Origin: Grammothele lineata
Lineage: Eukaryota > Basidiomycota > Agaricomycetes > Polyporales > Polyporaceae
Assembly: GCA_002150815.3 (NCBI GenBank)
Contig: NDFF03000011.1
Coordinates: 558,001-622,000 of the forward strand
Direction of reading: 5' to 3'
DNA: 64,000 nt
Below, in pieces: positions 31,093 through 43,706 of the stretch (position 1 is the first letter of the stretch; each line of letters starts with the position of its first letter). The translations under genes were made by a program, and so were the position numbers. Below the pieces are notes generated by a model. That model ran no database searches. It was not told the origin of the DNA and was given only the letters and a program-made list of their open reading frames with translations.

Positions 31093-33845
31093 CTACCAGC
31101 TATCGTCCTCACTGCCCTCCTGGACCTCAATCTCCCCTTCCTCAGCGTCCTTGATGTTATCGTCCTCGTCCTCGCTGAACTCGTCGGTAAAGTAGACATC
31201 TGTATTGAACTCCTCACCGTCAGTCTTCGACTCTGAGTAGTCGGATGGTGACCACTCAGAGTCCTCCACATCCAGATGACTATCATCCCAATTGGCCAGC
31301 TTGTTGGTAGGCTTTCCATCTGCGCCAACCTTGTTCTTCTTGGCAATGAGGAGATGCAGGCACACACTTTGCACGCGTTCTCGGAGATCTTCATATAGCT
31401 TGAGATACATGGCCGATTTCCTAAGTCGAGCAGCGTGTCAGTACACGCTGTCAGTCCTCAAGCAGATGCCACATACTGGAATGCGCATGCTGCCCTGCCC
31501 CGGTCACCACACTCCCACTGCACGTGAGCGCATTCACGCTACCACCGGTACAGAAATGCGAAGAAGTGTTGAACGTGACAGATCTCCTCCTCCATCAGGC
31601 CTAGTTCTTCCTTCCAGTGATCGCGTCGCATGCTCAGGGTGAACCACTCAATGCAAACACCTACATACTAAGTCAAGAAACTACCATAAATCATATGCAT
31701 GTAATGCTCACCTTCAGCCTCATAAACATCGACTTCCCCACTGACATGCACATGGGTAGTCCAGATCCAAAAGATCTGCTTCTTTTTCTGGCCCGGCTTG
31801 CGATCTTTGTGGTAGAGATTCAGTTAGGTGCAATCTGCAGCAGTGAGAGGGGGGTAGTTCTTCTCGTCAGAGTCATCAGCGATCACCATGAGCTGCTTAC
31901 AGACGCATTGATAGTCCTCCCAGTACTTCCTGATTTCCTGGTCAGCACTAGTGATGCTTTTGCCATTCCAAGTCTTCGATATCTGGCTGAAAGTACTCAC
32001 TGTTTGCTGCCAAAGGATAGATTTGAGCTCGAGCTTGAGGCAAACACCTGCGAGTGCGTCAGCGAGCTGAACGCAGCGAATTTCTTGCTCCGCAGCCACT
32101 GTTGTGGCACACTCAGGGTTCTGAATGACCTCAGGTGGGTACGTGCTGGGCCAGGGAAGTGTCATATCAGCGATGTCGTATTCATCTTCATAGAACAGTG
32201 GCCACTGGGCATCGGGGTACTTCTTTTGAAGACGCGCGATGGTCTCGCCCAGGAGACTGTTGTGGTTCTCCATCCAACACGCGATCTTCGCATCTATCTT
32301 CTCGCGAGCTTTGTTGACTATGTCATCATCATCGTCGCCCGAGCCGGTGTTGCTGTGGTCGTTGCGTTCACCATCGTCGACGGAGTCGTTGCAACATGCT
32401 TGAGTGCGCGTCTTATAAGGGGGATGCTCATCAGTGCTAGAGCAAGTCGGACATGTTTGAAAACTCACTGGTCTCGTTCAATATCAAGGGCTTGCAGGAA
32501 GAGACCGACAAGCGACATTGTGGTGGGGCCGGTAGACTTGCCCAACGCAGTCCGTCGCCACTTTCTTGGGTTGTCGACTTTGATTTCGACGTGTTTGTAC
32601 TTCTTCTTGAGATCCTTCAGAGTCGGCTCTGCAATGCTAGTCAGTAGGAATACAACGACAGTAAGTGGTTGCATACCTTTGCCGCCCTCCGGTTCATACG
32701 GATTTTGATACTTTTGTGATCAACCGTATTATCGAAAAGTTGCATGATGAACAGCTGCTCCGCATCAGGAAAGGCCCATCTGTCTTCCAGTGTCTTTGAG
32801 TGGTCTTCACTGGGTAGCGTCAAATTCTTGTCAAGACTGCCCTTGGTCTTGGCTAAGACCAGTTAAGATCACAAAAAAGTGTCTTGACAGTGTCTTAGTA
32901 ATGCAATATGTCTTACAGTAAAATAGGTATGTCTTGTCTACGTCTTGAGTCAATGAAGGCTATCTTACAGATACCCTAAATTGTCTTGTAAATACCTTAA
33001 CCCCTTTGTGCAGCTTTTAATGCATTTACCTGGCTTCATAATAAGTCTTGATATATGAGCCATTTAGTCTCTGTGCTCCAAAGTCTTTATTCAAGTCTTT
33101 ACTTATGGTCTTAGCTGGTCTTAGCCAAGACCAAGGGCAGTCTTGACAAGAATTTGATGCTACCCAATGAAGACCACTCAAAGACACTGGAAGACAGATG
33201 GGCCTTTCCTGATGCCTGTTCCTTCCAAGTGTCGAGGGGAAGCGAGCGCACCGTGATAGACTCCTCAAGCTCGGCTAACTGCATCTTAGTTTTCTCAGAC
33301 CACTCTATCGCCGTCTGCCACATCTTGACAATCCGCTTGTCTGTGGCTGACGTTAGCATCATGCGATAGATAGGGAGGCAGAAGCTTACTAAGGCTGAAC
33401 ATCTTAGTCATATTGACATCTCCGTAATGCATATTGAGTGTGTCTTGACGGTGACCACCCATCATCTCACAAATGAATTGGGTGATCCAACGTAGGATCG
33501 ACCACTGGTGTTCCGGTTCCTCACCATCTGTCAAGCCTACTCCCGGTGTGTAATAGAACGAATTGAGGTAGCGACAGTTGCCAGTATGAGCAGGAGCGTA
33601 GAACTTAGGGATGAGGTGGATGATGGCTGGCCACACCTTCAGCAGGCCGAGCATGTTCGCCAGACGCTTGAGCCAGTTGACTCCGTAGATGCAATTCACG
33701 TCGTAAGAGAAGAAGAACAGGAACAGGACCATCCAAAAGGACACCGCATTGACAGTGGCGAAGTCGACGTCAGCATTCCTACACGGTTGTCAATACACAT
33801 TGCGAGTCACGCACAGAACGCGGACGTATGTTTCCCCTTTTTCAA
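31093..33845 (-). pseudogene. KDZ transposase, C-terminal half, broken
   Basis: From 33845 down it reads EKGETYVR, NADVDFATVNAVSFWM, FSYDVNCIYGVNWLKRL (first acidic residue near 33702), LIPKFYAPAHTGNC, YYTPGVGLTDGEEPEHQW (Asp near 33528, Glu near 33522) and GGHRQDTLNMHYGD. Then, past a 454-bp insertion, come LFLQALDIERDQ, ADALAGVCLKLELKSILWQQ and CIEWFTLSMRRDHWKEELGL, with an acidic tail to 31093. The block order is that of the KDZ catalytic domain and C-terminus. Breaks are the MITE at 32762-33215, a TAG at 31539-31541 where Trp is expected (RW-stop-RE), and frame changes between blocks. The N-terminal half is at 17270-18476 on the opposite strand. Confidence 0.85.
32762..33215. mobile_element. 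454-bp MITE inside the KDZ gene
   Basis: Near-perfect terminal inverted repeats of about 100 bp start GCATCAGGAAAGGCCCATCT and end AGATGGGCCTTTCCTGATGC. The flanks CTGCTCC (32755-32761) and CTGTTCC (33216-33222) are a 7-bp target-site duplication with one change. A diverged relative lies at 40346-41596. Confidence 0.85.
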
Positions 33846-36187
33846 CTTGGGGGGAGTGGGCCATTGCTGGCAGCTATGATTAATGAGGAATAGCAAAGAA
33901 GTATATTTTGCTATCACATCATTATTAGAAGGTACATGGCATACAATTTACCCTACAGTTTTCAATGTGTATGAATCTTGTGCACTATATCTATCTGGAT
34001 CCTCTATTTACATATGCCATCAACATTGAAACTTTTATCCCACACCTCTACCTTAACAATGCACACCGCATGTTAGCTTGTATAATATTTCTTAGGCTGT
34101 CAGCTTACTGCTCCTAATTTTACTCCATCAAATGTCCCTATCAAATCTTAAAACATGCACCATCACATTCTCCTCATTTGTACCTTTTTAATGGTATATA
34201 ATATGTCCTACTTTGCTTTAAGTGTCATGGAGATATAGCTCATACAATATATGCTAAAATATATGTCACAACATGTGTTTTGCCATGCAGATGCTATGCA
34301 AAAGCCATGTCACACATCTTGAACTTAATTACTTACTCAAACTATAAAGCATAACTTTAAATGCCTGGCTAAAAGGGCAAACCCTATCAGAGTTTGAACG
34401 CTCAAGCTTACGCTCAAAATATCAAATAAGCGCCCAAATAGCGGCAGAGTGCGACAATGTGACTGCCTGGTCACTAGTAACTGTCTGTCACAGGTGCAGA
34501 ACAGAGGGGGTCAAAACAGAGTTGTGTGAATAACTCTGTCAGTTCTGCTTCAAATGACATCATTGGGGGCTCATTCAAGAGCCTAGAAATATGCGCATTT
34601 GATGGCTGACTAAGCACCCATATTGACATCCATCTTTGGGATAGATTAATAAGAGAGAGTTTGGATGTAGTGTATTAAAAGGAGGCTGCCAAACAGAGTT
34701 GTAGTTTTGTTTTCCCCATAACTGTATGAATTTTGGTCCAAATGACATCATTCAAGTTGTGTCAGGTGCTTCAGAAGCAGGACTATCGAACCATAAACAG
34801 GTGCCTGCAATTCTCTTATATATTCAGCACCAAATGGGTGCTTGTTTTGTGCCAAAGCACTTGCTCACTTTTGCAGGCAGTGCTCCATGGCACGTCTCTG
34901 TGCGTCATTTTCCACAGTATAACAACGCACCATGGGGCACCCCTGACCAGAGTGCGCAGGCACCTTGGAGCAAAATAGTGCCCAAATCGGCCCAAAAATG
35001 CACCCAGGAGAGCTATTTTACTGTCAGAAATCGATTAAAATGCGCATTTATGAAGATATTTTTGTATCTCCTTCAGATCTGCATCAAATCACATGATCTA
35101 AAAAGTGTCTGATAGCTCGAGATAGTTCCTATCTTATCTGCCCTTGAGTGCCAATAACACATAAGCAGATTGTGCCACAACAGCCCCTTCATTCCAGTCA
35201 CTCTGCTGTGACTACTGTCACTTAGAGTGACTTGCAGTGACAAAACTTGACATATACCTAGCTCACCCAATTCTGCACAGAATAGCATGAATGGGGGCTC
35301 AATAGAAAGCAATTGTATAGGGCTATTCAGCTGTAACATTCGCTTTTTGATAATTTTAGCCATTGGTGTGCCATGAGGTAATGCATGCACATATAGCTGT
35401 TACAGGGCTGCCATATGTTAAGATTTCTATAGCTCGGTAACTAGACTACTTATGAACATGGTTGAAGTGTATACAGTCATCATTTGAACTCTATATGCAC
35501 ATGACATACACTCCCTCCATCAGTGATGTCATCTTGATGATGGATTGCTTGAAGATGTTTTAGATGACGCACATAGGCGCTGATGAGTGCAACATGCTCG
35601 TGTGACAACTAGGTTATGCAGCCATACAGACAATATGTGAGTCAATGAAATACTTGATAGAAGGCCCTATAGGGTGTTGTAGCCATGCCCTTGCTGCTTT
35701 AAAACAGCAATGTGTATTCAGCGCCTAATACTAATGTGCTGCAGAGCATGCTTTAATGTCACAACTACTATAACTCAGTGACTATTGGACTTACAGATGG
35801 GGTGAAGGTCTATACAGTCATCATTTTAATGCTATAAATGGATGGGGTAAGCTCCCCTTCCCTCTGATGTTAACTTGATGATGGATGGCTTCAATAACTT
35901 TTAGATGATGCACTTAAGCGCTCTGTGCAGGTTCAGGGTGAGCGCTAGTGCCGTGCAGGCTAAGGAAGTCACGTGCTGAAATGTGAGCGCTAACACTCAA
36001 CCCTAACCCTGTGCAATTTCAATCTCCGCTCCAATCAGTAACTAAATTGTGTAGTGGGATCAGTGGCTGTGCTTACCAGCGCCTTTCTGAGTTTTGGCTG
36101 AGTCTAAAGCAGGTGACATTAAGCATGTTGCGAATGGCATAGATGGCGCACCTATAAAAACGATTATTCATGCCTCATTAATTGTAA
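33846..36187 (-). mobile_element. 2.34-kb non-autonomous element, copy 2 (complete, inverted)
   Basis: The reverse complement of copy 1, nearly identical over about 2.25 kb (all shared short frames are identical), except that the outermost 75 bp at the A-end differ at about a dozen positions. Its B-end abuts the broken edge of the KDZ C-terminal half at 33845. Confidence 0.9.
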
Positions 36188-36797
36188 TTTATGAGGAATT
36201 TGTAATCACATGCCTTCTTATGCCAAGGCATACCTTGAGATGCAATCTGATGATAGCACTGCAAACATTTGATCATTAATGCCTTCATCTGACTATGTTT
36301 TATGCAGCACTCAAGAGCCATCTAATATGAGACATTATAAAATGAGACAGAATTAGGTAAAAGGAAACTTATTAAATAGTTACTGCGAAACTGTTTGAAC
36401 TAACCTCCGTGAAACCTGCCACAAGCACTGGCCAATGTATATAAATGCGTCGCAATTCATTACTAGTATAGTCAGCCTAAAGTGATACTTCACACTTGAG
36501 CAACCTAGTAACGGAGGCATTAAAAGTATATAATGGGGGCAAGACTCTACACAACATAGAAGTTATAATACAGGATACTTAGGCCTATGCATTATTGAAG
36601 GGCCCAAAGGCAGCAATGCGGGAAGAGGCAGTAGGAACATTATAGCATAGAATAAAGAAATGTATTAAAAGCAGCTGTATCCCCTCACCTGCTTAGTCAC
36701 TTATGCAGTGCTTATGACCCAGGCTGAAATCTAACAAAACACTTCCAACTTAATGCCCACCTTCAAAAGTGCCTTGTATGTTCAGCTAGCACTTATA
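36188..36797. other. Unassigned AT-rich spacer
   Basis: About 600 bp between copies 2 and 3 with no reading frame, repeat or motif I can support. Confidence 0.4.
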
Positions 36798-38665
36798 CTT
36801 GGGGGGAGTGGGCCATTACTGGCAGCTACAATTTATGAGGAATAGCAAAGGAGTATATTTTGCTATCACATCACTACTAGAAGGTACATAACATACAACT
36901 TATGCTATAATTTTCGATTTGTATAAATTTAATTGATTATGTCTATCTAGACCAATCCACTATCTATATATGTAATTAACATTAAACCTCCTGTTCTACA
37001 CCTCTGACTTGACAATGCACACCACATGCTAGCTTGTATAATATTTATTAGGCTGTCAGCTTACTGCTTCTGAGATTACTCCTTTAAAGGTTGCTATTAA
37101 ATGTTAAAATGTACACCATTAGCATTCACTTCATTTTTACCTTTTTAATAGTATATATAATATATTCTACTTTGCTTGAGGCATCACAGAGATATAACTT
37201 ATACAATATATGCAAGAACATATATCACAACATACCATATGTGCAGCCTTGCCAAGCAGATGCCATACAAAAGCCATGTGGCACATCTTGAGCTAAATTC
37301 CTCACTCAAACTATGAAGTATAACTTTAAATGCCTAGCTGGAAGGGCAAACCCTATAAAAGTTAAAGAGTTTGTGCCCACACTTGAAAAGTCAAATAGGC
37401 ACCCATATAGTGGCAAAGTGCAACAATATGACTGCTTGGTTACTAGTGCAGAATGAAGGGGGGGGTCAAAATAGAGTTGTATAAATACATATGTCAGTTC
37501 CCTACCAAATGATGTAATTGAGGGCTCATTTAAGAGGCTAGCATTACGCGCATTTGATGGCTGACTAAGCACCGATAATAACATCTAACATTGGGATGGA
37601 TTGATAAGAGGTTTGGATGTAGCATATTAATAAAAAGGCTGCCAAATAGGTTTGCAGTTTTATTTGCCCTATAACTCTATCAGTTGTGGTTAGAATGACA
37701 TCATTCAAGTTGCATCAGGTGTGCTATAAGCAGGACTATTGCACTATAAAAGGCACTCACATCTGATATATCTTTGCCTTCTAAATGGGCACCTTTTTGC
37801 ACAAAAGCGCTAGCTACAGCTTGCAGGTGAGCTTTACAACCCGTAAACAGACATCATTTTTGTACTTCCTGTCAAGATGCTGTAAAGCCCTTCAGCAAAG
37901 CTCAGCAACTGCTCATGGGGCGCTTTAAGCGCCCAAATTGGCCTAAAAATGCGCCCAAAAGAGCCATTTCACTATTAAAATCAATTGAAATGCATATTTA
38001 GAAAGATATTTGTATATCTCCATCAAATCTTCATAAAATCATGTGATGTGAGAAGTACCTGATAGCCCAGGATCATCCCTATATTATCTGCCCTTAGGTA
38101 CTGATAACATGTAAGCTCATTGTGCCACAACAGCTGCTTCATTTCAGTTACTCTGCTGTAACCACTATCACTCAGAGTGACTTGCAGAGATAAAACTTGA
38201 CATACACCTAGCTCACCCAGTTCTGCATGGAATATCATGAATTGGGGCTCAATAGAAAGCCATTGCATAGGGCTATTCAGCTGTATTTCCCGCATTTTGA
38301 TTACATTGTTTGGGGGCTCCCTATAAGGCAATACATCTACCTATAGCTGTTACAGGCCTGCCATATGTCAAGATTCCTATAGCTGGGTAACTAGACCACT
38401 TAGGAACATTGTTAAAGTGCAGACAGTTATCATCTGAACTCTGTATTCACATAACATACACACTCTCCATCAGTCATGTCATCTTGATGGTGGATGGCTT
38501 GAAGATGTTTGGGATGATGCACATAAGTGCTGGTAAATGTAACATGCTTGTGTGATAGCTAGCTAATGCAGCTATACAGACAATATGAGAGTTAATGAAA
38601 CACTTAATAAAAGGTCCTATAGTCACACCTTTGCTGCTTTATAATAGTAATGTGCATTCAAAGCT
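36798..38665 (-). mobile_element. 2.3-kb element family, copy 3 (diverged, A-end missing)
   Basis: The B-end CTTGGGGGGAGTGGGCCATT begins at 36798 and is followed by collinear, diverged sequence. A 102-codon minus frame at 38023-38331 (PMQWLSIEPQFMIFHAELGE) parallels the 105-codon frame of copies 1 and 2. Similarity ends near 38665, so roughly 0.5 kb of the A-end is absent. Confidence 0.75.
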
Positions 38666-38950
38666 TAACATTAAATAGACCCTCATTCATCATTAAGATT
38701 GCCTTACACTGTTTCTCAAAACCATCATTAGCCACATTCATAACCATGTCCTATATGTTCAGGCCGGCACCTATCACAACCTTTTTGACCTGCAACAGCT
38801 TGCAGTGGCCAAAGCAGCTATTCTCATCAATCCTGCTGCCATTTCTAAACCCACATCTATTCCTTTTTCCCTGATTCCCTCTTTAGTCTCCACTTCTTTA
38901 AACCTGCCTTCTGGCTCTGCCTAGATGGCCTGCTATGGCCAACGCAGCTT

Positions 38951-39470
38951 CAGTACTAATTGTTCATCTGTATTAGATGCTTAATACCCTTAAGTATGCA
39001 CCTTACTAATGAACCAGTAAAGATGCATTCATTACTCATCTGATAGATTATCAAAGGGCCCAAACAATATAGATTTGAACCTGCAGCATTACAAATGAAC
39101 AACAGAAGGTAATGTGACTGAGCTAGAGAGGTGTTGGAAGGGTGGGAAGTAGTAGAAATATGTTCCCTTCAAACACCTTTCAAATGCGCCCAGCCACATA
39201 TAAATCTGTTTAAAACTGATTGAGGTACATTGAAAATACTGTACATAGAATTAAGAACATATTTTTACTACTTCCCACCCTTCCAACACCTCTCTAGCTC
39301 AGTCACATTACCTTCTGTTGTTCATTTGTAATGCTGCAGGTTCAAATCTATATTGTTTGGGCCCTTTGATAATCTATCAGATGAGTAATGAATGCATCTT
39401 TACTAGTTCATTAGTAAGGTGCATACTTAAGGGTATTAAGTATCTAATATAGATGAACAATTACTACTGC
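38951..39470. repeat. Inverted pair of 215-bp SINE-like repeats
   Basis: The left arm 38951-39165 and right arm 39255-39470 are reverse complements with few mismatches, around a 90-bp spacer. In the right arm, CTCTAGCTCAGT followed by GCAGGTTCAAATC resembles tRNA A and B boxes, so the arms may be head-to-head tRNA-derived SINE copies. A foldback element is the alternative. Confidence 0.75.
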
Positions 39471-39844
39471 AATATTACGTGGTCACCACTTTGCCCTTAG
39501 TAGAAGCAGCATGAGTAGTGCATCCTTTTGCCAATCTCAACAGAGTTAATGCTTTGCTCAGATCATGTATCCCTTCATCAGCTAGGCACCTCCTTCTGTT
39601 ATAAGCACTAGTCAGATGTCTCCCCCTGCCTTAAGCTGCAGCTTAAGCCCTGACTTTGTAAGCCCTTATGAAAATTGTTTGAAGTTGCAAAAGTCTCAGT
39701 ATGGCGAGAATTTTGACAGCAAGGTTCGCATCTATAATAAGTACAGCAGCAAGGAGACAGAGAATCTAGCAGTATATGAGAACTTGCCCAATGACACTAA
39801 GGTTTAAAGCACTACCGGGCAGCACTAGAATGGAATGGGGGTAA

Positions 39845-40265
39845 TGTTACAACATTCCTACCTGGCATTTCCTTTTTTCTTTTCAGTTCCTCAATCAGCA
39901 CAACCTCTGTACCATTCAGTCCTATAGCGATTCAATATTGCTATTATATGTGCAACTCATTATGACTCATTCTGAGTCATTATCTTATGCCCCAGCCTTT
40001 ATTGTTCTATACCCTCTTGTAATCATACATAGTGATTATCTTGTATGTACTTATATAGCTTAGATCTTCCTGAGGACACTCCTCAGTTTAACCTCCTTTT
40101 CCAATCAAAGCCTCTCTCCTTACAAGATACCATAACCCCACTTAACTTCTACCACAGTACTTGATTTTACCTCTTCATAATACGTCCATTTCAATACCTC
40201 AATCATTGTTAGCATGCATATACCATACACCCCATAGATGCCCACTCTGACCTTGGTGTAACAAC
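39845..40265 (+). mobile_element. LTR fragment, relative of 22880-23537
   Basis: It starts TGTTACAACATTCCTACC and continues through AACCTCTGTACCATTCAGTC and TTCCAATCAAAGCCTCTCTC, matching the reverse complement of 23250-23537. The 3' limit is uncertain; GTGTAACAACA near 40257-40267 is a candidate end, but no target-site duplication is visible. A 63-codon frame just upstream (39616-39807) may belong to another fragment. Confidence 0.55.
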
Positions 40266-40345
40266 ACCCTTCCTGCTAGGGTGTGGCTGTACTGTACATA
40301 CTACACCAACAGTGGCATTCATTTGCCTGCTGTATATCTGTCTGT

Positions 40346-41596
40346 GCATTAAAAAAGACTCATCTGTCTTCCAGTATCTTTAAGCAGTCTCCTCTAAGCA
40401 GTGTCAAATTCTTGTCAAAACTGCTTTTGGTCTTAGCTAAGACCAGTCAAGCCTATAAAAAACTGTCTTTATTATGCAACATATCTTATAATAAAATAGG
40501 TATATCTTGCCTATATCTTAAGTTATTAAAGTCTGTTTTACAAATATCTTGAGTTGTCTTGTAGATACCTTGACCCTTTTGTGTAGCTTTTAATGCATTT
40601 ACCTAGCTACATAGTAAGTCTTGACCTAGCTACATAGTAAGTCTTGATACTATAGAGATTTGATTATAACAGAAGGGGGTTGGAGGTGTGACATCTTGTG
40701 GCTAAACCGGCACAGCAGCTAAGGGGCCATAGTGGTGTGATGCACCACTGCAGGTGGTATAAAATTTCTATATATGGGGCTTAAAGTGATCAAAAACAGT
40801 TCTGGCTGGTGGTCACACCTAGTTGGAAGGCTGGTGACAGGTGACCAAAGTCAAATAGTGGCTTGGAGGAGGGCCTTGTAACATGTGCTATAGTCTGATC
40901 TCTATAGTACTTGATTTTTTAAGAGGTACCTATGCACCCAGTCCGATTCTTTTTTGTATTGTCCACTATTTCTGAAACCCAGCATTCACTATGCAGTCAT
41001 ACATTGTGCTAGTAGGTGCCCTTGGGGGCACAGTAACATATAATGCTGCCAACTTCAAGGGTTCAGAATTTCTCCATACCTGAGCTGCATATGCACACAC
41101 AACCATGTAACTATCAGAAACAGGGCTTTTCAGGTGCAGTGTTCATTTTGAGTGTCTAAGGACATTCTATGAACACTAGCATGTAATACACACTCTTGCA
41201 CCAAAGTTTTGCTCTCAACAAAGCAACTAGTACCAAGCATGTAAAAAATGGATGAGACAGGTTTCTATTAAGTCTGTAGTTGTCTTCAATACGAAAAATG
41301 TTTGAAAACACACAACCACTCATCTAGGCAGCATAAACCTCAAGCACATGCTTCCGAAGAGAACCAGTTGCAGCATTTATGGCATGTGAAGTGAATTTTC
41401 CTGGTAAGAAGACCAATTCATAAAAAAATCGGAACATGAGCCATTTGGTCTCTGTGCTCCAAAGTCTCTATTCATGTCTTTACTTATGGTCTTAGCTAGT
41501 CTTAGCTAAGACTAAGGGCAGTCTTGACAAGAATTTGATGCTACCCAGAGGAGACCACTTAAAGACACTGGAGGATGGATGGGCCTTTCTTGATGC
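40346..41596. mobile_element. Diverged, expanded copy of the 454-bp MITE
   Basis: The left end GCATTAAAAAAGACTCATCT and right end GGATGGGCCTTTCTTGATGC match the ends of the element at 32762-33215, as do inner blocks such as GTCAAATTCTTGTCAAAACT and TCTTAGCTAAGAC. The interior holds about 800 bp of extra sequence, including a nested 262-bp element. A 24-bp stretch (CCTAGCTACATAGTAAGTCT) is tandemly doubled at about 40600-40645. Confidence 0.7.
40648..40909. mobile_element. Nested 262-bp MITE
   Basis: The terminal inverted repeat is TACTATAGAGAT at the left and ATCTCTATAGTA at the right, flanked on both sides by CTTGA (40643-40647 and 40910-40914), a perfect 5-bp target-site duplication. No coding capacity. 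Confidence 0.75.
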
Positions 41597-41757
41597 TGGT
41601 AGGTAAGCACCAGGGCTCCCAATCTGGAACCCTCACACCTTACTATTGTAAACCATGACTTGATACACATACTATGTAAGTTGCAGCTGCTAGCCCTCAT
41701 ATATTAGAGTATTATACAAATAAATCTCAGCCTGTTTATATTCAACTTGCAGTTGTA

Positions 41758-43507
41758 TCACATAATCATACACCCACGAACATCCAATCCAAGCTCCTTC
41801 ATTTCCTCTTCAGCAGCCTCTCGCTCATTTTGATGCAGCTTTTTTCGGGCTTCATGAGGGAACCAATCCTTCATAAAGTTCAGCAAAGCCCAGTCAACAT
41901 TTGCTACATACAGCCATCAGTGCAACTCAGTCAAATTATAACAGCAACTTACAGCGGTCAGCAGAGAGCACTGTAGGTGCCCTACACATTGGGCAATGCT
42001 GTTCTCCTCGCTTCTGCAGCTTCACAAGACACCTGCATACATATTATGAGTTCGACTTTGCCTCCAGGCAGACAAACAACTTACCGGACACAGAACAAAT
42101 GGCTACACCGGAGCCGAATCGGCTTGAAGGCGAGACTCGTACAGATCACGCAAGAGTAGTCATCGATGTGAGGGATGATGGGTAACAATGTCTCCGTCAG
42201 TGCCTGCACAAGGAGCAATGACAGCGACAATGATTCGTGGCGGGCGGGATGCGCAAGCGCGAGAGACTGGTCCTGAGTCGCCGTCCCGACAGCGAAGGGC
42301 GACGCAAACTCAGGGGCAAAGGGGAGTGCGGTTCGCTTAGCATGCTTCTTGAGGATTTTCCTAGTCGCTTCGGATGTGACGTACTGAAACTGAAGACGGG
42401 ACATGAAACCACAGAGGCCAGCCAAGAGTGTGGAAGTTACTCACCCTACGCAGATCCAATATGAACGTATTGAGCTCCATGAACGTTCGAAAGGCGATCC
42501 GACTTTGTTTTAATCGAAGCTTGCACGCGCCGGACACCATCCTCTCCTGGACGGTAGTGCGGAACGCCGCCAGACGGGCCTCGGAATCCTCGACGGTCCT
42601 CTCCCCGCGGAAGCGTTCTTGATGACCCTGGAAAATGTCGGCCTCGACGTATAGCTGAAATATCTCCCTCCAGCTCTCGAGATCTGACCTTGAAGTAAAG
42701 GCGAGCGGATTCGAGGATACCGAGACGTTGGCAGCGTCGGAGGAGAAGGCCGAATATGCTTGGAAGGATGACGTCGAAGACGAGGGACGGGAAGCAGAGG
42801 AGATATCATGGGAAAGCGCACGGAGAGCACTCTCGAATTCTGCCCTCCTGACGGTTAAGTAGGTGGAGAGGGAGTCGAGAGTCTCTGCTAGGGTGCGGAA
42901 GAAAGTGGTATCGGATGGAAGAGGGATGATGACCTCTTGCGGGGACGGGCTAGGAAAGAAACGTTTGCAATGGATGGGAAATACGCAGACGAGTAGTGCT
43001 CACGTATCGAGCAGGCCGTCATGTGAGCGGGCATCGGGCTTGGGTAGGCGGCGGGCGGTAGAAACGGCGGGAAAAGAAGAGGACTGGGGTATTGTGAGGG
43101 CTATAGACAACGGGGAGGCTTGAGAAGGATCGGGTGCGTGGTCGGGGTCGAAGTAGAGGCGCAAGCGAGGCTCGACATGGTCTGAGACATTGGCGAACTC
43201 GTAGACCACTCGGGGGTTCGACGCGGGGGGAGAAGAGCAGACGGGGGAAGAATCGCTTGAAAGATGGTCGGTGTCGTTGTCGGAAGACTGGATAACGGCA
43301 TGAAGAACGTCTGGCGAGAGGCCTGGGGGAGGAGGGAAGGGTGAGAAGGAGAGAAGGACGGGGACGGAGGACCGACGGACCGAGGTCTGTGAGCTCTGCG
43401 ACAATCTGGTTGATGATTTTCTTGAGCTGGCGGTACTGGACGGCAGACTGCCTGAGGTCTGGCGGGAGGGCGAGGAGGAGCTGGGCGTATGTCTTGGAGA
43501 AGTGCAT
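41758..43507 (-). CDS. SPX-domain RING-type E3 ubiquitin ligase
   Basis: The start MHFSKTYAQLLLALPPDLR is the canonical SPX N-terminus, followed by YRQLKKIINQIVAEL. The first intron (43323-43380) leads into LSPDVLHAVIQSSDN. Later exons give LESWREIFQLYVEADIFQGH and LKLKQSRIAFRTFMELNTFI, completing the SPX domain, which senses inositol pyrophosphates and phosphate status in this family. A RING finger follows: DDYSCVICTSLAFKPIRLRC, then SHLFCVRCLVKLQKRGEQHC and PMCRAP, a C3HC4 pattern. The last exon ends GLDVRGCMIM with TGA at 41758-41760. SPX-RING proteins are thought to target phosphate transporters or metabolic enzymes for ubiquitination; the substrate here is unknown. The gene is intact, although the mobile-element nest ends only 160 bp from its stop. 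It is head-to-head with the gene at 43707. Confidence 0.88.
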
Positions 43508-43706
43508 CGTCGAGCGGACGATGGCTCACCCAGCGACCGAGGCCCTGCCTTTGGCCCTTGGCCCGGCGTATTGGCCTCGACGCCCCTGTCCCTCGAACAA
43601 GGCGCCCAGCAGACGTCACTGCTCTCGCCGCGGGCCGCTCGGACTCGTCTCCTCTGCCGCGCGCTCTCACTAAAACTCTCAAACTCACTCTCGAGCCTCG
43701 CTGAAG

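Noticed and set aside
31617..32708. 363-codon plus-strand ORF
   Set aside because: Antisense to the KDZ C-terminal coding blocks, which carry the recognisable motifs.
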